Shown here: positions 55,068-64,000 of the stretch, piece by piece | How positions within the stretch are numbered: position 1 is the stretch's first letter | Layout of the letters: every line of letters begins with the position of its first letter | NCBI GenBank assembly: GCA_014529385.2 | Contig: CM043967.1 | Coordinates: forward strand, 1,718,501-1,782,500 | Reading direction: 5' to 3' | Length of the DNA: 64,000 nt | From: Adiantum capillus-veneris | Taxonomy: Eukaryota > Streptophyta > Polypodiopsida > Polypodiales > Pteridaceae | Position numbers and translations under genes: made by a program | Notes under the pieces: generated by a model | What the model was told of the DNA's origin: nothing | Seen by the model: the letters and a program-made list of their open reading frames with translations, nothing else | Database searches by the model: none

Positions 55068-57445
55068 ATTCGGCTAAAAAACAGGTACGGCTACAAGTTT
55101 TTTCACGGTTTTCTTTTTCCAGGACAATCCATAGATCAAGGCAAAAGACACCATGTGTTCAAAATGTCAGTCAATGGCCCAAGATCTGGTGTTGAGTTTG
55201 TAAATAGAATGCGGAAAGATGATAGTGGAGACCTCCGAAAAAGTTGGGTTTTCTTTGATCATGTCCGTAGAGTAGCAGGATGGACAACAATGGCAGCCCA
55301 TGTCTACGACCCTGCGTAAGACCTATTGACATATTGACCCTATTATTTTTCTTTTGTTTGTAACAAGTATTAATCATTGCACTCTATAGAATTCAAAAAA
55401 TGCAAACAATAGCCATATGCAAGATGAAAGAAGAAGACACACAGACGCAAACCATGTTTTTGGAAATGATGAATTCACTGCTTTTGGAAAGTGGGAACCT
55501 TCCAACAGATTCTAGAGGATTCATGGCGGATGAGGCTGGGGAAAATTGGAGAGCTGTTTGATTTGTATTCAATGGAGGGCCTGCCAATATTATGGAGGGA
55601 AGAGAAAGTTCTTGCTTGTTTCATTGGGAGCAAAGTTTGAAGATTCACACCATGCAATACGTGTATAAAAATTTCCAAGACGAGCCCGAGCATCAGTGTG
55701 AACTTTGGTGATGTGTAAGGAGCGAGGATGAGGCAACAAGCTTGTATAGGACTATTTGAGCTTGGTGGGCTACTGGTAAAGTATCCGATAGTAACTTGTC
55801 CCAAATGGATTGTTGGCTCAGTTGGTGGCACATGCGTTACCCTCGTTGGAGAAAGCATTTTGTTGGGGTAAAACTATGTAGAATATGAATTAGTGGCAAG
55901 TAAAATTATTTACTTCAATGCATTAACTAGATATTTTTTGCGGTTGCAGCTCAGGGGCTCCAGCTCTATGTATGTAAGTATACCATGAGAGTTCAAAGGA
56001 GGGGTTTTTTTAATTCAAAAATTTTGGGTGAATTTACATAAATATATCTAAGTAAGGGGTTTTTTTATTGCACTTTGAAAAAAACCTGTAAGTTCATAAA
56101 GAAAGAGGGATTGTTTTATAGTTCAAGATTCACAGATAAGGGGTTTTTAAATACCCTTTGAACGCACGTTGTATAGATGGTTTACATATAGTGAACCCCC
56201 AGAGGGTTGTAGGAAGTAGATGATTTGTCATACATTCCAACTACAAACCTTACAGAAACAAAGCATGCCAGCTGTCTACCCAATGAGGGAAACAAAGAAT
56301 TGTTGAGCTGGTACGATGCATGCATTTTTTATCTATCAAACTCATTGTTGCAAAGTGTGAAGATGCTTGCTTTTGTCGAAGGTAGATATCATGGAGCACG
56401 CCCATCAGCATAAAAACTTGGTCGGCGTGCACAACAAGGAAAAGCACCATGTCCGACAACGATTGTTAAAGACATTGAAGATGGTTTGGGAGGTACGCCC
56501 CTATATCAAAGAACAAGACCAGCATTGGATGGAGAATGCATTGTACCAACCCGAATATATTACACAAAAAAAATTTCCTCGTAATCGTCGAGGAACACGG
56601 ACAACATTTACAGTGGCAGCTCAAGAGGTCTTAGATAATGAGAATGGTCTGGTAGTAGCAGAGAAAGATATTCGTAAACAATGTGGGCACTGCGTCGTAT
56701 ACCAAAGGGTAGTAGAGTTCAATGTCAAGGGTGGTTGGGTTCTAGAATTGGTAAATACATGAAAAACATAAAGAAAAATGGTGCAGGTGCGGTTGCACCA
56801 TCCTTTTGGGGGATTTGTACATGGAAAAGAGGTGATTCCATTGGTCAGGGAAGTGCTTCAAAGGCACAATTCATGTGGTTTTGCAATGATAGTGTGTATC
56901 ACACGTGGAAAATCTGCAACACAATCACTCAAAGCCCTGCAAGAGTACCTACAACTTGGCTTGTGGAGAAGGGAACAAACATAATTGCCTTGGAGCTGTT
57001 GTATTTGGAGACAAGGGGCTTCACAGTAAATAAGATCGCAGCAAGGACAACCAGCAATGTGCACTATCGGCCAGACGTATCAATTCAGGCCTCTACGAGA
57101 ATTGAATCAACCATAACAATGGAAACACATGTTATTCAACACATTGCTGTAAAGGCAAGCATGCATGAAAAATTCATGGTGGAGATGTCTTCTTCTCAAG
57201 TTCGAGGAGAGAGATACGAAGTGCATGTTTCCAGTAGTGCGATGTGTACATGTGGAGACTTTGCAGACCGAGTAGCACAAAGTAAACCTTATATGGCCTA
57301 TAAGCACATATACTACATTTTACTACGCTATTTTGGCTTGGATTTGAACCACAATATGTTGTCCATCAAAGCAAGCTTACAAATGAAGATCTACTACGTG
57401 TGTTCAGTTGTAGACGTGCATATAATTGCCATTGAGCGCTTGTGA
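55068..57445 (+). pseudogene. SWIM-domain MULE-like transposase gene, decayed
   Basis: Exon-like blocks: 55,083-55,317 (KNRYGYKFFHGFLFPGQS, then KSWVFFDHVRRVAGWTTMAA with HVYDP); a GTAAGA to CTATAG intron of about 70 bp; 55,390-55,861 (RGFMADEAGENW, CLFHWEQSLKIHTMQYV, MDCWLSWWHMRYPRW); then about 56,230-56,490 (YIPTTNLTETKHAS, SLLQSVKMLAFVEGRYHG); and 56,681-57,445. Near 57,244 is CTCGDFADRVAQ followed by YKHIYYILLRYFGLD, a SWIM zinc finger (CxC...CxH) whose third Cys is Tyr. The W-x-FFD and FMAD blocks fit a DDE-type transposase core of MULE/ZSWIM-like proteins; that family assignment is from memory of motif style. Three in-frame stops at 55,390-55,861 are TGA, two of them where Arg (CGA) would fit. 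Frames overlap at 56,680-56,980, so the C-terminal linker is uncertain. Confidence 0.72.
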
Positions 57446-58444
57446 CTTTTATGTAATTGCGGATTGATTTTGTATTGAAACTCTTTTAATGAGAATTCCA
57501 TCAAGATAATGTCATCTCAATTTTTTGGAAAATCGTCGACTTTGTGCATAACATCTCTTTGTTGGTTGGCACTAAATGTCTTGCAGTTTGTCTACTTGGA
57601 GCTTACCATATTGCTTTGTTTAAATATGTTATGTGCTGGGTTGAAGTTGTTTTGCAGTTTGTTTGCTTCTAAAATAGCATATTTCTTTGGCTGATTGATG
57701 ATATGTACAAAACTAAAATTGGGATATGTGTAACTCACATGTCCTGAAAGGGTGGATTGTACCATATTGTCCTTTGAACATGGTTGTAGCATAAGTTTTA
57801 TCAACGACAACCATAGTTTGAAAATTCTGAGGGATTGCTAAATGAAAAAGAAAGATCTCTCCAACGACAGAGGAGGGAGCTTTTTGCTAGAATATATTAC
57901 CCAAGTTAAAGAACATGAAAAAGCTCCCTCGAAAGCTTCCTTCAAAAGCTTTCTTCGTACCCGTCCCCTTAATATGGACATCTTGCGCATCAATATTGCA
58001 CACTCTTTTCAATTTTGATCTCTTTGCACGCCATACATTAGTCCCATATTGTAGCTTTGTTGTGGATCCACATCTGCTGGTGTACCAATGCCCAAGTCTC
58101 ATAATAAGAAATGTGTCATATTGCCCACAACACTATCCATTAGCCTACGAATAGCCTTTGCACTGTAAGCTGCAAAGTGTATCCAAATTGCTTTATTTTA
58201 TGACATCAAAGTAACGCTCTCTGTGCGTCTCACTCTCCAATGTAGAGATGATCTCCTTTGTGGCTAGGGCACATATACATATGTGACCATGACAGTTTTG
58301 ATCTTTGTTTTTAACTCCTTTGTTTCCATAAAATCCATCTGTGCTACAATGATAACATATTTCGTGATTTTTAAAGACAACATAACTTGAAATTTTATAA
58401 CAAATATAAAATATATTCATTGAAACTAAGGACAACACTACCTT
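57446..58444. other. No gene recognised
   Basis: AT-rich downstream flank of the transposase-like gene. A weak inverted similarity (AAAGCTCCCTCGAAAGCTTC near 57,918) was noted. No domain is visible. Confidence 0.45.
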
Positions 58445-59120
58445 AAAGAGTAGGGCATCATTCAATGGGACTAACTACACCTCCAGCCTTGTAGTATAGC
58501 TGATGCCGAGAGCACCACAATGAACTAGTCTAAAAAGGCAGGGCATCATTCAATGCAACTAATGACACTTCCAACCCAATAGTATAGTTGAGGGTGATAG
58601 AAACACTGCACTAAGCCTAAAAAGCATGGTATCATTTGATGAAACTAACAACACCTCCAGCCCAATGGTAGAGCTGGTGTCAAAAGCAACACTGAACTAG
58701 CCAAAAAAGCAGGGCATCATTCAATGAGACTAACAACGTCTCCAACCCAATAGTAGAGCTAATGCTAAAAGCAACACCGAACTTGTTAAAAGACTAGGGC
58801 AGCATTTGATGAAACTAACAACACCTCCAGTCCAATAGTAGAGCTGATGCCGAAAACACACCGATCTAGCCTAAAAGCACATATATCACACAAAAGACAT
58901 AGAAAGCAGCCTATTAGCTTGCACAAAAATACTCCCAATCCAATAATAGAACTAATGCCGACAACAAGACTAATAGAACTACCTATAAATTGAACATAAC
59001 CATGTTCAACAACGACACTTCTGGTCCAAAATAGAACCGATGCCAAAGTGAACACAATTGGCACATGTAAAACAATGCTACTACTCTATCATTTCACAAT
59101 GACACTTCCGGTCCAATAAT
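58445..59120. repeat. Degenerate minisatellite, about 86-88 bp period
   Basis: Units begin AGGGCATCATTCAATG at about 58,451, 58,540, 58,628, 58,710 and 58,796. They share AACACCTCCAGCCCAATAGT and AGAGCTGATGCCGAAA. Later units (58,930-59,120) keep CACTTCCGGTCCAATAATA only. Confidence 0.85.
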
Positions 59121-59329
59121 AAATGCCGACATGAAAAGGAAGATCAAGATACTTTTAAATCTAGATTTAAAAAAAAAAACGTTATAAAGAAAATGTTAAC
59201 CAACTTAACTACAAAGAAAATAAAGAACTTATGAGATTAGGCTAACATTTATATCGTAAACTTTTGTCTTGCTTGTGAGGGCCTTGGAAAGCTTGGGAGA
59301 TCTTAGGATACCTGGGAAGCTCTAAGCTA

Positions 59330-59630
59330 GAGGGCAAGGAATTGTGAGGAAAATGGGGACCCCTAGGGTCCCTATATATAGATCCTTGAGGGGCCCGTCG
59401 GGCTACACATCGGGGCCACTAGACACACAGCCTGCGGAGATGGGCATGTCGCTCGGTGGGCTAAAGTGCTGTACCGATGGGAAAATCTCACCGGACCCCC
59501 AGGCTCCCTTTAGGCACCATGTCATTTTTGGTGAATGTGAAGACTTATGAATTGCGAATTTTGTTAACAGTGTGATCACAAAAAAACCCTGTGATTACGT
59601 GAATATGAATCCCTACTGATGGCAACAGAT
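59330..59630 (+). repeat. Dispersed repeat, copy 2 (partner at 44,780)
   Basis: CCCTATATATAGATCCTTGA, GGGGCCCGTCGGGC and TGTGATTACGTGAATATGAA match 44,840-45,075 in order and orientation. The TATATATAG could be a promoter element of an LTR. Confidence 0.6.
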
Positions 59631-59634
59631 ACTG

Positions 59635-59933
59635 AGATAGTTAAACAACAAATGACATGATATGGGAAAAAATCAGTAACTTATAGTAAAACTCGTACAT
59701 TGGATAATGAGGACGGTGGAGAATGGAGGAGGTGAAGCTAGCTCTTCCAAGTGATGGTGCGTGTAGAGTTGGGCTCTCTATATACACAAGTAGAAATAGA
59801 GAGCCTTTAATGATAGGCCACCTTTCTAGATACAAATATATCTCTAACCAATAGGTTTATCCCTATCTTGATGAGTAGAAAACTTCAATAGACGTGACTT
59901 TAGGTAAGATCTATGCTAACAATTTCCCCCTTC
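59635..59933 (-). repeat. LTR remnant with polypurine tract (Gypsy-F or copia type)
   Basis: On the minus strand the purine run GAAGGGGGAAAT (59,922-59,933) is followed by TGTTAGCATAGATC, the usual start of an LTR. A TATA-like GTGTATATAGAGAG lies near 59,780. The far edge is not clear. Confidence 0.55.
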
Positions 59934-61249
59934 ATCTCACGGGTGATCTATGAGATGACACTCGAGAACCCGAGAAAAATCACTAAAAAAAGAGTTATTG
60001 AGAGGTAAAATGACGATAAAAGAAATTTGAGAGGTTCAATAATTGGTCCAAAATAGATGAAATAGAATGTCTCATATGCTAATCAAATGCCAACAATCTG
60101 CATTATCAGAAAACCTGCACAAAAAGACAAAATTTCTTGCATAGTACTACTGTGAGCGAAAATTGAGGCCATAAATATCTTGAATCAAACTTTTGACCAA
60201 ATGCTCACTAAAAATTACTGTAATCCAAGAACATGAGTTGGAAAAATGTTGACAATATTGATTGGGATAGAAAAGCCTTTGTTGACACCAATTATTGGAA
60301 ATACAACTGCATGAATGCAGACTAAGGTGGAAAGATGAAGGAGGAGCTCAAGAGCTCACAACATAAGGAGTAGTATTATTGAGCATGCTAATACAAAAAT
60401 AAGGCTTTCCCTAGAATGATGAGCATATATACAAGATGAGGGAAAAACATCCTAACAAGGGAGAAAAAAGGCCTCGATAGTCCTAAGTGTGTTCACACAC
60501 CACTACCACATACGGTAACACTTGTGCAACATAAAAGGTACATTGATTTTCATGAATTTGCATTTCATTATTAAGAGTGGTTGTGCCCATTGTATTAAGT
60601 GAGCATTGCGAAGTTCATAAATTTTCCATTGATGGTTCTTTTTGGATGTTTTTCTTTGTCAAAGTTGTGTACAAGCTTCATACAATAACATGTTAGTACC
60701 TACTTCTCAAATCAAGTAGTAACGATGATTTTAAAGGCTATGTGAGAAACTCACTAGCGGTGGTGAGTTGTAGTCACCCCTTGATTCAAGTACATTTGAT
60801 TCACAAAATTTTATGCTTCAATTTTTGACCTACTTCTTTGCTTTTGCATGGCCTATCAATCTACAACTATTTTATCTCCTTATTATTATGGGATGCATGT
60901 AGTCTATTCAATATTTCATCAATTAGGGGTCCATGGTATCTCTATATCCAAATGTGATGGATGTCAATGGACATGGATTACCCATCTATGGTTTGAAATC
61001 TAATGGTTCCAATGCTAGTGATCTCATTTGTTGATAAAGGGTCCTTGTTCTCTACCTCAAGCTTGAAATTCACATTTTTCTATTGTAAACAAAAGAACTT
61101 AAATCCCATTTTTTTTTGAGATGTTGATGTTTGTGGAATTTTTATCATGCCAAGCGTAGCACCACCTTTTTTCTACATACATACCATGGCCTGCCTACAA
61201 CCTCGTCTCATCCAAATTTTTTAACTCATCAAGTTTACTGGATAGGGTG
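59934..61249. other. Decayed internal sequence of a minus-strand LTR element
   Basis: No open frame longer than chance. It lies between the LTR remnant and the integrase remnant and probably belongs to the same element. No motif can be assigned. Confidence 0.35.
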
Positions 61250-61650
61250 TGGGAATTCCATAGACATAAGCTTACTACCTACAAGGTTGGTACTACAAAC
61301 TCAATAGGGAGACTAATAAAAGCCCATAAAATGATTCAAGAAATGTTGTTACTACACTTGTTTTATAGGATGTCCTATAGACCCACATAACATTGGCCAA
61401 GATTTTCTCTCAATCAGTTCAGTTTACCACCATATCTTTGTTGAAGCCCGACAAAGAGCCTTCCTTATGTTGCTACACCTTTAGCTTGCAAATGGAGGGG
61501 TGAATATTTTTTGTTTGCAACCATGAACTCATTCAATAATTTGACAATCACTTCACTAAGGTATGTTCCTTGGTCATTGATAAACTATATAGGCATTCCA
61601 AAGCATACAAAATTTTATTCATAAGAAATATTTCTTGTTATTTGACATTC
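61250..61650 (-). pseudogene. Gypsy-type integrase remnant
   Basis: Read on the minus strand from about 61,420, the frame gives EKILANVMWVYRTSYKTSVV with a preceding TGA. This matches the conserved plant gypsy integrase segment ALWAYRTTYKT with one expected Trp changed to a stop. Other pieces (TKEHTLVK) are degraded. No LTR pair or duplication was found. Confidence 0.6.
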
Positions 61651-64000
61651 CTTGCTTGTAAATCACATGGTTTGCTGTTGAAAATAAGCTAAACATTTCA
61701 ATGCAAGGTCAAGAATGAAAAGTCTCCAATGCATATGACACTGGTGGAATAGACCACAGGACCCACTATCACTCCAAATATAGAGGTCATCAGCAACATG
61801 GACAATGACCAATCCACGTAGAAGAAGTCTCTATGTTGAAGAATCTCTATATGGTTTTCTTTGGCTTATTGGAAGGATTTGAAGATTTTTCATCTTCTAG
61901 ATTCCATTCACATACTTAAAGATGAAGGTGAGTCTTTATGGAAATATCTTGTTGGCTTGAAGGACACAAAAGTAACCAAAAATGATTTAAAAGAGAAAAA
62001 ATACGACCATATATATAGTCATAAAACTGATGAAGAGATGGGTCATAAAGAGTGTACACTTGCATCATGGTGCTGATGTTCAAATAGATTGCAAAATTCA
62101 ATTGCACAATAAGTTCTATTTGTACTCCATAGGATATGGTGCCTCATTGAAGAACATATTCACTCTAGATTATCCTAGTCTTTCAAGCATAAAAACACAT
62201 ATCTACCATAATTTCATCAAGATATCTACAATTTTTATCGCAATAATGACTATTTTAAGGTTGGTAAATTACCTTCTTGGGAATTGATATATGTAGCATA
62301 TACTCTCCCTTATTATTGATGGATGTCTCCTATGTGGTGTTTGAGATGTTTTTTATCCTTTTGGGAAGCTTGAAAGATATGCTGCTTACTAGCACATGCC
62401 TAGAAAGATTGAATATAGGGACAAAGAAAAAGTTTGACAATATGTTTATCTTTGCTTGATAGAATGACATGTAATGAGCACCTCAAAGCCAATACCTCCC
62501 CATCCTCTAGCAAGTGATCTTGGTTCCCATCCTCCATAGTGTATGTGATCATAGGTATGTATGATTGATTGTGATTGAATGTACTATTGATTGCAAATGG
62601 ATGTGCAATAGAAGATTGACTATTGTCTTGATCTTGAGTCCAAGAGGCAAGGGCTATCTCAAGACCCAAGGGATCCACTCCTTATAAAAAAAGACATGCC
62701 ACCTTTATGAAAAAGGACATGCCACTTGTGAGCAAAGAGTCTTGGAAATCCCCTATTTACAGCTAGTATATGGTAGTTATGAGGATTACCAACAATCAAG
62801 CAAAGAAATCTGAGCGATGTTAAAAAATCAAGAAATAAAATGCAATAAATTTAAGAAATGAAGCCATTAATTAATCCAGTTTGATGATTGCATAGGAACA
62901 TCTTGTGAAATCTAAAAGTATACATTTTATCCTCTATCCACCGTGATCAAATTGAAACTAACATTTCAATTAAAGTAGCACATACTAGTAATACAACATA
63001 AGTGTCCCACAAACCATCCAATACCCATCAATAAGATTCCAATTGTCAAAATGAAGCCAATAGAAGCTTTAACTTGGATGCTATCTCTTATGTATGCCAT
63101 ACATGTGATATTTATTTGTCTGCTCTATGCTTACAATGCCTCAATCGTACTGAGTAGTGAAGGTTGATGCATGAGACTATGAACTACATCACTCCTCATG
63201 CCATCTTCAATATCCATAGATGTGCAAGCCCAAGCACTGTCTAAACAATGTTGCAAGTTTAATATATGTATGCAATAAAGCTATTTCAAAAGCACATAAA
63301 GTGCTCAATGTTTGTAAATCTTCACTTTAACATTAAATTGTGGATTTAGTGCCACATAAGTAGATGATTAATACAAAGTACCTGTCAAGAGACCACTTTG
63401 ATAATTTTTTTTTTCAAGCTTAAAAGGGAAGTAACAACACTATATAGCTTAGTCCTATGTATAGGCTAGTTTGCATCATTAACATTTACCTTAATAGAAT
63501 TTTAGTCAACTCAATCTAAGGCAACAATCACATCCTCCCTAATCCATGTGAATCAATTTCATTTCAAGTACTCACACTTGTTCCAATAGCCTCCATGAAA
63601 TGCTCCGTCTTTTTTGGTTGTGCCTAGCCTAATTACAAGAAAACCTTGCTAGACATCTATCATCATGCACAATTAAAAAATCACATTATTATTTTCCATG
63701 TAATAATATCATGCATTTCACAAATCATTCATTGCCATATTTTTAGGGTGGGGCCATAAAAGAGGAGTAGTACTCATGATTGCCTTGAATGTATGACTTT
63801 CATGCTCAAATTCTTGTTTTCTAAGATCTTAATACTGAACAAAAGCTGAGTTACTTTACTCAACCAAAATGTATCCTAACATTGATTGACTTATATATCA
63901 AAGAAACTTGATCACAATTACATTGCCAGAAACTCACCACTTGGAGTTTAATGATCTACTATTTTTGGCCTATGAAATAGGTTACAATTAAAAGTCGCTC
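61651..64000. other. No gene recognised
   Basis: AT-rich DNA with short chance frames only, for example a 71-codon frame at 61,861 and a 92-codon minus frame at 62,678, both of low-complexity composition. A near-repeat AAAGACATGCCACC / AAAGGACATGCCACTT lies at 62,689-62,730. Confidence 0.5.

Noticed and set aside
44780-59630. The two direct repeats as LTRs of one 14.5-kb retrotransposon
   Set aside because: They are much more diverged than a single insertion would predict here, no PBS follows the left copy, and there is no reverse transcriptase between them.

Overview
The window is nuclear DNA from a land plant with a large, repeat-rich genome. The signs are chromodomain-bearing Ty3/gypsy elements, Ty1/copia remnants, several LINE families, GT-AG introns of about 80-90 bp, and one plant-style gene with long coiled coils. 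A fern, lycophyte or similar seed-free lineage would fit the transposon families, but that is an impression and cannot be settled from the sequence. No tRNA, rRNA, CRISPR array or bacterial-type operon was seen.

Layout. From 1 to 23,415 there is a four-level nest of transposons. LINE-alpha (minus strand) is split by Gypsy-A (1217-22833, plus). Gypsy-A is split by LINE-beta (2918-16008, minus) and, separately, by the small element Gypsy-C (16821-18987). LINE-beta is in turn split by Gypsy-B (5790-11699, minus). Each junction is supported by a target-site duplication, and two junctions restore the broken reading frame exactly. From 23,798 to about 27,444 lies the only convincing host gene, a multi-exon coiled-coil protein that continues upstream of the nest and perhaps downstream. 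From 28.6 to 37.07 kb there is a head-to-tail series of related LINEs (gamma, a 3' stub, delta, epsilon) separated by (CT)n tracts. From 37.07 to 41.06 kb a gypsy RT fragment is split by the gag-only element Gypsy-D. From 42.7 to 44.66 kb there are an LTR fragment and a 5'-truncated copia element.

The most unusual part is 46-59 kb. On the minus strand (51,955 to about 47,843) is a decayed intron-containing gene with a ParB-like segment followed by a C-terminal beta-class DNA N-methyltransferase-like domain. A protein-kinase-like segment lies just downstream (47,400-46,802). Head-to-head with these, on the plus strand, is a decayed SWIM-zinc-finger, MULE-like transposase gene (about 55,068-57,445). 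Degenerate minisatellites lie at both outer ends (46.05-46.52 and 58.45-59.12 kb). This looks like the remains of a large mobile or recently domesticated unit that carried its own DNA-modification gene. The last 4 kb hold a decayed LTR element and otherwise nothing I recognise.

Many breaks in the reading frames are CGA to TGA, or occur in long C/G runs. That is consistent with silenced, cytosine-methylated transposons, and some of the homopolymer breaks may be assembly errors.
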